Positions 9,303 to 17,034 of a stretch of DNA of 64,000 nt are shown in pieces (position 1 is the stretch's first letter; the number at the start of each line of letters is the position of its first letter). Under the pieces are notes generated by a model. It did no database searches. It saw only the letters and a list, made by a program, of their open reading frames with translations, and was not told the DNA's origin. A program made the translations under genes and the position numbers. The stretch covers positions 1 to 64,000 of the forward strand of contig CANOZK010000005.1 of the NCBI GenBank assembly GCA_947571775.1. The letters run 5' to 3'. Source of the DNA: an uncultured Lachnospiraceae bacterium. Its GTDB lineage: Bacteria; Bacillota; Clostridia; Lachnospirales; Lachnospiraceae.

Positions 9303-10250
9303 CTACAACTGTTCTTCAATCTGCAAAGCCAAGTTATTAATCACGTCATAGGAGGTACCCTTGACGGTGCAGCCTGCCGCCCGGACATGACCGCCTCCGC
9401 CGAAATACGCAGCCACCTGGTTGACGTCTACTTTCCCATTGGATCGCAGGCTGACTTTGTACTCCATCGTTCCGATCTCATACAGAAACATTGCCACTTC
9501 CACGCCCTTTGTCACCCGGAGCTGGCTTACGATCCCGTCGAGATCCTTGCCCTCCACACCATAAAATACCAGATCCTTTTTTTTCAGCACTCCGGCAATG
9601 CACGCGCCGTGCAGCAGCAGAATGCTCTCCGCCAGAACGCGGCCCATCACCTGATTCTGAATATAGGTCTTCTGATAAAAAGACCCGTCAATAATTTCAT
9701 GAAACGAAAAGCCTGTTTCCATCAGATTCGCCGCTATCCGCATGGTTTCGGGACTGGTCGCCGCATACTGGAAAACGCCCGTATCGTGAATGATGCCTGT
9801 GTAAATACAGGCCGCTGTCTTGGCGCTGATTTTCTTGGGATCCAAAAGTTTGTACAGCACCTCTGACGCGGAGCTGGCCGTACTCTCTATCCGGTTTACG
9901 TCTGCATAGCCGATGTTGCTGATATGGTGATCGATACAGACGGTCTTTTTTGCCTTCGCAAAGCATTCCGAGGCGACTCCTAATCTTTCCAGAGTGCTGG
10001 TATCCAGCGTCACCATCAGATCATACGACGGCGCATCCTCGCAAGTGGTCCGTACATCCTCGATCCGCGAAATATAAGAAAAAACTTCTCCGGGCGGCTC
10101 CAGATACACGTCTGCGGCAATGGCCGGATAATTTTCCCGGATATAATTATACAATCCCATACAGGAACCGATGCAGTCCCCGTCGGGCCGGATGTGTCCG
10201 GCAATCGCCAGGGTGCTTACCTGCTCCAGAACTTCCTCTATCCTCTCCAT
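9303..10250 (-). CDS. nrnA: DHH/DHHA1 phosphoesterase, NrnA-type oligoribonuclease
   Basis: Predicted nanoRNase and/or pAp phosphatase (or c-di-NMP/pNpN hydrolase) with two Mn ions. The DHH domain (about residues 1-190) shows GHIRPDGDCIGS, VTLDTS and the signature DHHISN; the DHHA1 substrate-binding domain ends with GGGGHVRAAG. The 315-residue length is standard. Its place between rbfA and truB is the usual Firmicutes order. It would finish RNA decay begun by enzymes such as PNPase encoded further along the same island. Which substrate is preferred cannot be told from sequence. Confidence 0.93.
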   Translation of the reverse strand: MERIEEVLEQVSTLAIAGHIRPDGDCIGSCMGLYNYIRENYPAIAADVYLEPPGEVFSYISRIEDVRTTCEDAPSYDLMVTLDTSTLERLGVASECFAKAKKTVCIDHHISNIGYADVNRIESTASSASEVLYKLLDPKKISAKTAACIYTGIIHDTGVFQYAATSPETMRIAANLMETGFSFHEIIDGSFYQKTYIQNQVMGRVLAESILLLHGACIAGVLKKKDLVFYGVEGKDLDGIVSQLRVTKGVEVAMFLYEIGTMEYKVSLRSNGKVDVNQVAAYFGGGGHVRAAGCTVKGTSYDVINNLALQIEEQL

Positions 10251-10271
10251 GCAATCTCCCTTTCATGGCTT

Positions 10272-10640
10272 TTATTCGTCTGCTGTCTGCCCTTTGGTTA
10301 CCTCGTCAATCTTTCTGGACATGGTGACTCCGTATTCGATAGACTGATCCAGGATAAAGCAGATCTGCGGCGTAATCCTCAGGTTTAAGCCCGCTGCCAG
10401 CTGACGGCGGATATAGCCTTCGGCGCTGTTTAATCCGGCCATTGTATCCTGTTGGGCCTTCTCATCCCCCAATACGCTGATATAAGCTTTACAAGTCTTC
10501 AAATCCGGCGCCACCGTCACGGCCACCACAGAGGTCATAGTGCAGATCCGCGGATCTTTGATCTGATTGCGGATAATACTGCTCAACTCTTTTTGTACCT
10601 CTGCATTGACACGGACGCTTTTGATGCTGTTTTTTCTCAT
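10272..10640 (-). CDS. rbfA: Ribosome-binding factor A
   Basis: 30S maturation and cold-adaptation factor with a single KH-like domain; 122 residues, begins MRKNSIKSVRVNAEVQKEL and has the typical IRRQLA and LRITPQICF segments. It acts on 16S rRNA processing together with RimP and the initiation factor encoded beside it. Spacing is 24 bases from infB and 21 bases to nrnA, consistent with one transcript. Confidence 0.96.
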   Translation of the reverse strand: MRKNSIKSVRVNAEVQKELSSIIRNQIKDPRICTMTSVVAVTVAPDLKTCKAYISVLGDEKAQQDTMAGLNSAEGYIRRQLAAGLNLRITPQICFILDQSIEYGVTMSRKIDEVTKGQTADE

Positions 10641-10664
10641 TTTTTCTTAACCTCAATACCAAAT

Positions 10665-13376
10665 TTATCTTGGCACTTCCACCATAATATAAGCCTCTAC
10701 CTGGTCTTCCTCCCGGATATCGTTAAAGTCTTCCAGGACGATTCCGCATTCGTATCCGGCTTTTACCTCTTTTACGTCATCTTTGAAACGTTTCAGAGAG
10801 GCCAGAGCGCCTTCATAAATCTGTTCGTCTTCGCGTTTTAGTCTCACTTTACAGTTTCTCTCAAATCTTCCGTCTAATACATAAGTTCCGGCAATGGTAC
10901 CCACTCCAGATGCGTGGAAAGTCTGGCGAACCTCTCCGTGTCCGATCACCTGTTCCTCAAAGATCGGGTCAAGCATTCCCTTCATGGCGGCTTCCACATC
11001 TTCAATCGCCTGGTAAATGACTTTGTACAGCCTCAAATCCACGCCTTCCTGCTCTGCTATGGCTTTCGCCTGGACATCCGGCCTTACGTTAAATCCGATG
11101 ATGATCGCATTGGAGGTGGAGGCCAGTGTCACGTCGGATTCGTTGATCGCGCCTACGCCGCCGTGGATGACTTTGACTACGACTTCCTCGTTGGTCAGCT
11201 TCAGCAGGCTTTGTTTGACCGCTTCCACAGAACCCTGAACGTCCGCCTTGATGATAATCGGCAGTTCCTTTAACGTACCTGCCTGAATCTGGCTGAACAG
11301 ATCGTCCAGAGACAGCCGGGACTTGGTGTCCTCCAATAAATGTTTGCGGCTCTCGGACACAAAGGTCTGGGCAAAGGATTTCGCTTCCTTGTCGTTGTCA
11401 AAGGCTACCAGAATCTCTCCCGCATTGGGCACGTCGTTTAAGCCTAAGATTTCCACAGGCGTGGACGGTCCGGCGCTTTTTACCCGGCGTCCTTTATCAT
11501 CCATCATCGCGCGCACTTTACCGGAGCAGGCTCCTGCCGCAATGAAATCTCCCACATGGAGAACGCCTTTTTGTACCAGAATAGAAGCTACGGGGCCTTT
11601 TCCCTTATCCAGCTCTGCTTCAATGACAAGTCCTCTGGCCCGCCGCTTTGGATTGGCCTTCAGCTCGCATACCTCCGCCACCAAAAGCAGCATTTCTAAA
11701 AGCGTGTCGATTCCCTCTCCTGTGTGAGCAGACACCGGAACAAAGATGGTGCTTCCGCCCCAGTCTTCAGGAATCAGCTCATGCTCGGACAGCTCCTGTT
11801 TTACCCGCTCGATATTTGCGCTGGGCTTATCGATCTTGTTGATGGCTACCACAATCTCAATTCCTGCTGCCTTGGCATGATTGATGGCTTCTACGGTCTG
11901 CGGCATCACGCCGTCGTCGGCCGCCACTACCAGAATTGCGATATCCGTTGCATTTGCTCCACGCATACGCATCGCCGTAAACGCCTCGTGGCCGGGTGTG
12001 TCCAGGAACGTGATCTTCTGTCCGTTAATGGTAACAATATAGGCGCCAATCCGCTGTGTAATGCCTCCCGCCTCTTTGTCCGTCACATTGGTATCCCGTA
12101 TGGCGTCCAAAAGAGAGGTCTTTCCATGATCGACATGGCCCATTACGCATACAACCGGCGGTCTTGCAACCATATCCTCTGCGTTTTCCTCTTCCTCGCG
12201 CAGCAATTCTTCGATTACATCCACTTTCTCTTCCTGCTCTGCGATAATATCATAGCTCAGAGCAATTTCCTGTGCTTTTTCAAAATCGATCTCCTGGTTT
12301 ACCGTAACCATGACGCCTTCCATAAAGAGTTTTTTCACAATCACGGACGGCTGCATCTTCATGGCCTCTGCCAGCTCCCGGATGGTCATTTTTTCTGGAA
12401 GAGTAATTTCCTTGATCTCCGGCTTCTTCTCCTCTGCCTTCTGTGGAGCGGCGGGTTTTTGCAGTGCCTTGGGCAGACGCATATTCGGTCTTTTTCCCCC
12501 GCCCTGGTTGGGACGGCGGCTCTGTGTGCTGTTATTTTTGTCAAATTCTTTTCTCGGCTTCGTCCGATCCCGCCCCTTCTTGCTTGCCTGGGGATTTTTG
12601 GACTGAGCTTCTACCGTAAGCACATCCCGATCCCGGCGTTCCTGGGAAGGACGAGCGGAACCGCTACTTTTGCCCTTGTTAAACTGACCCTGTCTCTGGG
12701 TGTTCTGACTTCTGCTTGTTCCTTGATTCCGGTTCTGACCGCCCTGACTTTGGCCGCGGTTCTGGCCCTGATTTTGATTTCTGCCCTGACCTTGGTTCTG
12801 GCTTCTGCCTTGGTTTCTGCCCTGGCCCTGATTCTGGCTTTGATTTTGATTTTTTCCCTGGCCGTCGTGGCTGCGCCTCTGCTGGTTGCGGTTTTGGCCG
12901 CCGGAATTCCTGTTTTGATTCTGGCCGGAGGCTTGCTGTTCCTGATTCTGGCCGCGTTTTTGACTGTTATTTCTGGATGATTTTGGATGCTCCTGCTGCT
13001 TTGCCTGACCCTGATTTTCTCCTGCCTGTTTTTCTGATTTTTCTTGTTTGGACTGATTTTTCTGCTGTCCGCCCTGGGAACGCCCTTGAGACTGGCCTTT
13101 TTGCGACGGCTTGCGTTCCTTTTTACCCGCGTGTTCCTTTCCGCCGTCACTGGCATTCTGAGCGCGGAATACGCGTATAATATTTTTCTTCTTTTTCGGC
13201 GAATCCCCCGAAGCAGAACCCTTTCCCAGCGTCTTTCTTGCTTCGTCCGCTAGATGTTCTTCCACAGCGCTCATATGGCTCTTGATATCCACCCCCTGGC
13301 CTTTCAAAAATTCAATCACTTCTTTATTTTCCCTGCCCAATTCCTTGGCAAGCTCATGTACTCTCATTTTTGGCAT
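10665..13376 (-). CDS. infB: Translation initiation factor IF-2
   Basis: GTPase that brings initiator tRNA to the 30S subunit and promotes subunit joining. From the chosen ATG at 13376 (GGAGG seven bases upstream) it has 903 residues: an IF2_N domain (about 1-55), a basic low-complexity linker rich in Q, N, G, R and K (about 75-310), a second IF2_N-like segment ([15 protein letters not shown]), then the G domain with [17 protein letters not shown] and NKIDKP, and domains II-IV to the end. A frame extension of ten codons upstream exists but has no better signal. The linker is long and unusually glutamine/asparagine rich; the GTPase core looks fully conserved. Confidence 0.97.
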   Translation of the reverse strand: MPKMRVHELAKELGRENKEVIEFLKGQGVDIKSHMSAVEEHLADEARKTLGKGSASGDSPKKKKNIIRVFRAQNASDGGKEHAGKKERKPSQKGQSQGRSQGGQQKNQSKQEKSEKQAGENQGQAKQQEHPKSSRNNSQKRGQNQEQQASGQNQNRNSGGQNRNQQRRSHDGQGKNQNQSQNQGQGRNQGRSQNQGQGRNQNQGQNRGQSQGGQNRNQGTSRSQNTQRQGQFNKGKSSGSARPSQERRDRDVLTVEAQSKNPQASKKGRDRTKPRKEFDKNNSTQSRRPNQGGGKRPNMRLPKALQKPAAPQKAEEKKPEIKEITLPEKMTIRELAEAMKMQPSVIVKKLFMEGVMVTVNQEIDFEKAQEIALSYDIIAEQEEKVDVIEELLREEEENAEDMVARPPVVCVMGHVDHGKTSLLDAIRDTNVTDKEAGGITQRIGAYIVTINGQKITFLDTPGHEAFTAMRMRGANATDIAILVVAADDGVMPQTVEAINHAKAAGIEIVVAINKIDKPSANIERVKQELSEHELIPEDWGGSTIFVPVSAHTGEGIDTLLEMLLLVAEVCELKANPKRRARGLVIEAELDKGKGPVASILVQKGVLHVGDFIAAGACSGKVRAMMDDKGRRVKSAGPSTPVEILGLNDVPNAGEILVAFDNDKEAKSFAQTFVSESRKHLLEDTKSRLSLDDLFSQIQAGTLKELPIIIKADVQGSVEAVKQSLLKLTNEEVVVKVIHGGVGAINESDVTLASTSNAIIIGFNVRPDVQAKAIAEQEGVDLRLYKVIYQAIEDVEAAMKGMLDPIFEEQVIGHGEVRQTFHASGVGTIAGTYVLDGRFERNCKVRLKREDEQIYEGALASLKRFKDDVKEVKAGYECGIVLEDFNDIREEDQVEAYIMVEVPR

Positions 13377-13443
13377 ACACAATCCTCCTTCTTCTGCCAT
13401 TGACATGCAGCCGTTGCGATAGATTCACGGTTACGCTAACCAT

Positions 13444-13740
13444 TCATTCTTTCAGCATGGCCTTGGCAAAACCCGCATCCAGTACTGCAACACTGGCACG
13501 AAACTCTTTGCCGATGGCTTTGCCCAGCTCTTCTTTGGTTTGCATAAATATAACAGGAACCTGATAATAACTGCACATATCAGAAAATTTCTTTTTGGTA
13601 TTGGCCGAGGCGTCCTCTGCGACAATCACCAGATGCCCGCTGCCCGTCTTTACCGCTTTTTCCACAGAAAATTCCCCGCTGGCAATCCTTCCGGCTTTTG
13701 CCGCCAATCCGGCCAGCGATAAAATTTTATTTTTCGTCAA
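13444..13740 (-). CDS. L7Ae-family RNA-binding protein (YlxQ)
   Basis: Small kink-turn RNA-binding protein of the L7Ae/L30e/YlxQ family, 98 residues. It starts LTKNKILSLAGLAAKAGRIASG and shows the family segments VIVAEDAS and VPVIFMQTKEELG. I choose TTG at 13740, inside the 3' end of ylxR, because AGGGAGTGGG lies upstream and the protein family begins there; upstream ATG codons in this frame overlap most of ylxR and have no homology. The 14-base overlap with ylxR implies translational coupling. It lies 67 bases before infB, the normal nusA-ylxR-ylxQ-infB order. Confidence 0.88.
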   Translation of the reverse strand: MTKNKILSLAGLAAKAGRIASGEFSVEKAVKTGSGHLVIVAEDASANTKKKFSDMCSYYQVPVIFMQTKEELGKAIGKEFRASVAVLDAGFAKAMLKE

Positions 13741-14005
13741 ATTTTTCCCACTCCCTCTCCAGGCTTTCATAAACTTCCTGAGAGATGTCCATCTGAAACG
13801 AACGCTCCAGGGCTTTGCTTTTTTTCGCCTTCGCAAAGCATTGGGCATTTCGGCACAAATAAGCTCCTCGTCCGTTCTTCTTGCCCGTCAAATCCAAGAG
13901 CAGCTCCCGTTCAGGCGTTCGGATGATCCGCAGCAGTTCCCGCTTGCTTTTCATTTCCCTGCATCCGATACACTGACGCATGGGCTGCTTATTCTTCGTA
14001 TCCAA
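13727..14005 (-). CDS. ylxR: YlxR family RNA-binding protein
   Basis: Small protein of 92 residues with the YlxR signature RQCIGCREMKSK and the segment GKKNGRGAYLC. Known work links some YlxR proteins to RNase P regulation and nucleoid-associated control. The start is TTG at 14005, preceded by GGAGGGGG at five bases; the next ATG (eight codons on) has no ribosome site. It overlaps the nusA end by 17 bases and the ylxQ start by 14, so all three are coupled. Confidence 0.92.
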   Translation of the reverse strand: MDTKNKQPMRQCIGCREMKSKRELLRIIRTPERELLLDLTGKKNGRGAYLCRNAQCFAKAKKSKALERSFQMDISQEVYESLEREWEKFDEK

Positions 14006-15356
14006 AATCCCCCTCCTCTATGTCCAGAAAAGCCAAATCGGTCAAATCCGATTCGGGGTCTATCCCGTCGTCATCTTCTTCCTCATAAAACGCTTGGGTT
14101 TCCGGCTCTTTTGTTTCTGATTCTTCGATTTCTAATTCTTCGGCTGCAAAGTCTTCTGTCTTTTCTTCCTCGATATCAAGATTCTCCGCTTCGGCAAACA
14201 GCGTTTCGGTATCCAATCCTGTTTCCTCAGCGTCTTCTATTATGCCCTCGCCAGCCGCCTCTGCATAAAGCGCTTCCGGATCCTGGGATTCTTCCTCTTC
14301 ATAACTGTACAGTTCCCCGGATTGTCTGGCCTGTGTTTCGCTTTTGATATCTATTTTAAATCCCGTCAGATGGGCCGCCAGGCGGGCGTTTTGCCCCTCC
14401 CGCCCAATGGCCAGGGATAACTGGTAATCCGGCACCACCACCAAAGCCGTTTTCTCGTCCGGATCCGCATACACGGCAATGACTTTGGCCGGGCTTAACG
14501 CGTTCTCGATCAATAACGCTGGATTGTCGCTCCAGTTGATGATGTCGATCTTCTCCCCGCGCAGCTCATGAACGATGGCGTTGACTCTGGCCCCGTTCAG
14601 GCCCACACAGGATCCCACCGGATCTACATCTGGGTCATTGGACCAGACGGCAATCTTGCTTCGGGAGCCTGCCTCGCGGGCAATGCTCTTGATCTCCACA
14701 ATGCCCTCCCGAACCTCTGTCACCTCGGACTCAAACAGCCGCTTTACCAATTCCGGGTGTGTTCTGGAGACTAGTATCTTCGGCCCTTTGGTGGTATCTT
14801 TTACGGCTACGATATATACCTTGATGCGCTCCGTGGGTTCAAAATGCTCCCCCTTGATCTGCTCCCCTTCTGTCAGAATCGCATCTACTTTTCCCAAATT
14901 AACACTGACATGTTTTCCAAAATAGCGCTGTACAATTCCTGTCACCACGTCCTTTTCTTTGCTGTAATACTGATCGTAGAGGACTTTCCGCTCCTCTTCC
15001 CGGATTTTCTGGAGGATAACATTTTTTGCATTCTGGGTGGCAATCCTTCCGAATTCCTTGGATTTGATCTCCACCTGAACAGTATCGCCCACCTGAACGT
15101 TTCCATTTTGCTTCTGGGCATCGATAAGGGAAATCTCCAGCACCGGATCCTCCGCCTGTTCCACCACGGTCTTCTCCGCGTATACTTTGAAATCACACGT
15201 ATCTGGATTAATATTCACAGACACGTTATCCGCTTTGCCGAAATGGTTTTTGCAGGCCAAAAGCAGGGACTGTTCAATCGCCCCCAGCAGTGCATCCTTG
15301 CTGATATCTTTTTCTTTTTCCAGAATATTCAACGCTTCCATTAGCTCCATGTTCAT
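13989..15356 (-). CDS. nusA: Transcription termination/antitermination protein NusA
   Basis: RNA polymerase-binding factor controlling pausing, termination and antitermination. Of 455 residues, about 1-130 are the polymerase-binding N domain, 130-200 S1, and 200-345 two KH domains (SIAREAGSRSKIAV, GREGQNARLAAHLTG). After about residue 350 comes a highly acidic tail rich in E and D, about 105 residues, ending DFGYEE; Firmicute NusA often stops near residue 370. The ATG at 15356 follows AGGAGG; a second ATG two codons later is equally possible. It is the second gene of the rimP operon. Confidence 0.97.
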   Translation of the reverse strand: MNMELMEALNILEKEKDISKDALLGAIEQSLLLACKNHFGKADNVSVNINPDTCDFKVYAEKTVVEQAEDPVLEISLIDAQKQNGNVQVGDTVQVEIKSKEFGRIATQNAKNVILQKIREEERKVLYDQYYSKEKDVVTGIVQRYFGKHVSVNLGKVDAILTEGEQIKGEHFEPTERIKVYIVAVKDTTKGPKILVSRTHPELVKRLFESEVTEVREGIVEIKSIAREAGSRSKIAVWSNDPDVDPVGSCVGLNGARVNAIVHELRGEKIDIINWSDNPALLIENALSPAKVIAVYADPDEKTALVVVPDYQLSLAIGREGQNARLAAHLTGFKIDIKSETQARQSGELYSYEEEESQDPEALYAEAAGEGIIEDAEETGLDTETLFAEAENLDIEEEKTEDFAAEELEIEESETKEPETQAFYEEEDDDGIDPESDLTDLAFLDIEEGDFGYEE

Positions 15357-15376
15357 TTTTCCATTTTCCTCCTTAC

Positions 15377-15844
15377 TTAAAAATCCAGAGCCAGACGAAT
15401 CAATGCGATATCTTTTTTCAGAAAATTCATCCGACCGCGGTCCTCCCCTTCTATGGTCACACTGTTATCATCATATGCGCGCAAAATCCCATAAAATTCT
15501 TTTTCTTTTTCAATCGGGCGGTACGTCCGTATCTCCACTTCCTTGCCTAAGCTGCGCTTGAAATCCTTTTCCTTTTTCAGCGGACGGTCAAGTCCCGGAG
15601 AACTCACTTCCATGATATAGCTGTCCTCGATAAAATCCGCCTGATCCAGCTTCTCGCTGAAAAGCCTGCTGACCGCCTCGCAGTCGTCCACGGTGATTCC
15701 GCCTGGTTTGTCTATATAGCTGCGCAGATACCAGTTTCCGACCTCTTTTACATACTCCACATCCACCAGTTCAAAGTCCATCTCTTTTAAAATAGGCTCC
15801 AGCAGAGCGGTCGCTTTCTGTTCGTACACTTCATGTTTGCTCAT
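15377..15844 (-). CDS. rimP: Ribosome maturation factor RimP
   Basis: 30S assembly factor of 155 residues, first gene of the nusA-infB operon. The N-terminal alpha/beta domain and the SH3-like C-terminal domain are present, with the signature MEVSSPGLDRPLK. I set the start at the ATG at 15844 (MSKHEVYEQ) with AAAGGCGGTGG upstream, not the longer frame reaching 15907, which would run into the leader hairpin. A near-consensus promoter lies at 15970-15998. Confidence 0.96.
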   Translation of the reverse strand: MSKHEVYEQKATALLEPILKEMDFELVDVEYVKEVGNWYLRSYIDKPGGITVDDCEAVSRLFSEKLDQADFIEDSYIMEVSSPGLDRPLKKEKDFKRSLGKEVEIRTYRPIEKEKEFYGILRAYDDNSVTIEGEDRGRMNFLKKDIALIRLALDF

Positions 15845-15912
15845 TTTATTTCCACCGCCTTTGCACAGGAAAAAATGTCCCGGCCGGCATATTTTTTCCT
15901 TAAACACATGAT

Positions 15913-15937
15913 AAGAGTGGACCGAAAGCCCACTCTT
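15913..15937 (-). promoter_or_regulatory. rimP operon leader hairpin
   Basis: A perfect 8-bp stem (AAGAGTGG with CCACTCTT) with a 9-base loop sits ~30 bases after the predicted -10 of the rimP operon and ends ~70 bases before the rimP ATG. No U run follows, so it is not a simple terminator. Similar hairpins before rimP (ylxS) are, as I recall, common in Firmicutes; the function is not established here. Confidence 0.55.
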
Positions 15938-15969
15938 AATCCTGTCAGTATTTATAAAGTTCTTAGATT

Positions 15970-15998
15970 ATTATAGTCCGCAATCCGCCAAAAGTCAA
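15970..15998 (-). promoter_or_regulatory. SigA promoter of the rimP-nusA-infB operon
   Basis: Minus-strand TTGACT and TATAAT are separated by 17 bases. It is the only strong promoter seen at the head of the rimP-to-ribF gene chain and so probably transcribes at least rimP through ribF. Confidence 0.88.
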
Positions 15999-16056
15999 CC
16001 CCCAATGCGGCTAAATACGCGGCAGGCGCATGTCTGAACGGTTACGAAACGCCTAT

Positions 16057-16785
16057 TTATTCGTCCCAGTTATGATAAACGGCCTGCACGTCATCGTCAT
16101 CCTCCAGCAGATCCAGCGTCTTCTGAAGATTTCTGACGGCTGTTTCATCGGTCAGCTCCACCCATGTCTGGGGAAGCATGGTCACTTCCGCTTCTGCCAT
16201 GGGAATTCCCTCTTTTTCCAAAGCCTCTCTGACCTGACTGAAGGATTCCGGATCGGTAAGAACAACGTAGCTGTCCTCTTCTTCCTGGAAGTCCTCCGCC
16301 CCGGCGTCCAGCGCCAGCATCATCAGATCGTCCGCATCCATCTCGCATTCTTCTCTGTCAAGGATGATCTGGCCCTTTTTGTCAAACATAAAAGAGACGC
16401 AGCCTTGTGTGCCTATGCTGCCGTTTCCTTTTGTAAAAGCGCTGCGCACATTTCCGGCTGTCCGGTTCTTATTATCCGTCAAAGCATCTACGATAATGGC
16501 AATGCCGTTTGGCCCATAGCCCTCATACGTTACATATTCATAATTGTCCGCGGAGGCGTCCCCGGCCGCTTTTTTGATTCCCCGTTCAATGGTGTCGTTG
16601 GGCATGTTATTTGCTTTTGCCTTGGCAATGACGTCCCGCAGCTTGCTGTTGTTCTCCGGATCTGGTCCTCCTTCCTTGACTGCCACTACGATTTCTCTTC
16701 CGATGACGGTAAATATTTTGCCTCTCTTGGCATCATTTTTTTCCTTTTTGTGCTTTATATTTGCAAATTTTGAATGTCCTGACAT
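16057..16785 (-). CDS. YebC/PmpR family protein
   Basis: A 242-residue protein of the YebC/PmpR/TACO1 family, which includes DNA-binding regulators and, more recently, translation factors that help ribosomes through proline stretches. It begins with the signature [15 protein letters not shown] and has three alpha/beta domains of normal length, ending in an acidic YHNWDE. The ATG at 16785 has AGGAGC upstream; the open frame extends 49 codons further but has no homology there and would include the promoter. It is monocistronic, with its own promoter at 16832-16860. Confidence 0.95.
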   Translation of the reverse strand: MSGHSKFANIKHKKEKNDAKRGKIFTVIGREIVVAVKEGGPDPENNSKLRDVIAKAKANNMPNDTIERGIKKAAGDASADNYEYVTYEGYGPNGIAIIVDALTDNKNRTAGNVRSAFTKGNGSIGTQGCVSFMFDKKGQIILDREECEMDADDLMMLALDAGAEDFQEEEDSYVVLTDPESFSQVREALEKEGIPMAEAEVTMLPQTWVELTDETAVRNLQKTLDLLEDDDDVQAVYHNWDE

Positions 16786-16831
16786 TTTTTCGCTCCTTTT
16801 TGTATAATAAACGCTTTTCCATTTCTGCTCT

Positions 16832-16860
16832 ATGGTATCATTTTCCGAACTATCCGTCAA
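16832..16860 (-). promoter_or_regulatory. Promoter of the YebC gene
   Basis: Minus-strand TTGACG, 17-base spacer and TACCAT with an upstream TG (extended -10). It lies 47 bases before the ATG. Confidence 0.65.
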
Positions 16861-16990
16861 GAACGCTGGGGGGATTGCGGATTTCTCCCGGACTCTCTTT
16901 AAAACGCCGTCCTTGACGGAAAAATATTTCACAACTTTTTGTGTTTCCTTTTATCTATTTTCTCAAAAGCGTCCTGTGTTCATAAGGATA

Positions 16991-17015
16991 CCCCAGAAAC
17001 ATGATATTTCTGGGG
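16991..17015 (-). terminator. Hairpin after the LRR protein gene
   Basis: Perfect 9-bp stem CCCCAGAAA/TTTCTGGGG with a 7-base loop, 20 bases after the stop of the LRR gene. The T-rich side lies on the plus strand, so for the minus-strand gene it is a poor intrinsic terminator but may still stabilise the 3' end. Confidence 0.45.
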
Positions 17016-17034
17016 CTTCCTTTTCATTTTTGGA

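Noticed and set aside
11724..12980. 418-codon open frame on the plus strand
   Set aside because: Antisense to infB; its repetitive Leu/Ala/Val product is the complement of the Q/N/G/R-rich linker and has no ribosome site or family resemblance.
13595..14347. 250-codon plus-strand frame
   Set aside because: Covers ylxQ, ylxR and nusA on the opposite strand, with Leu/Pro-rich product and no start signal.
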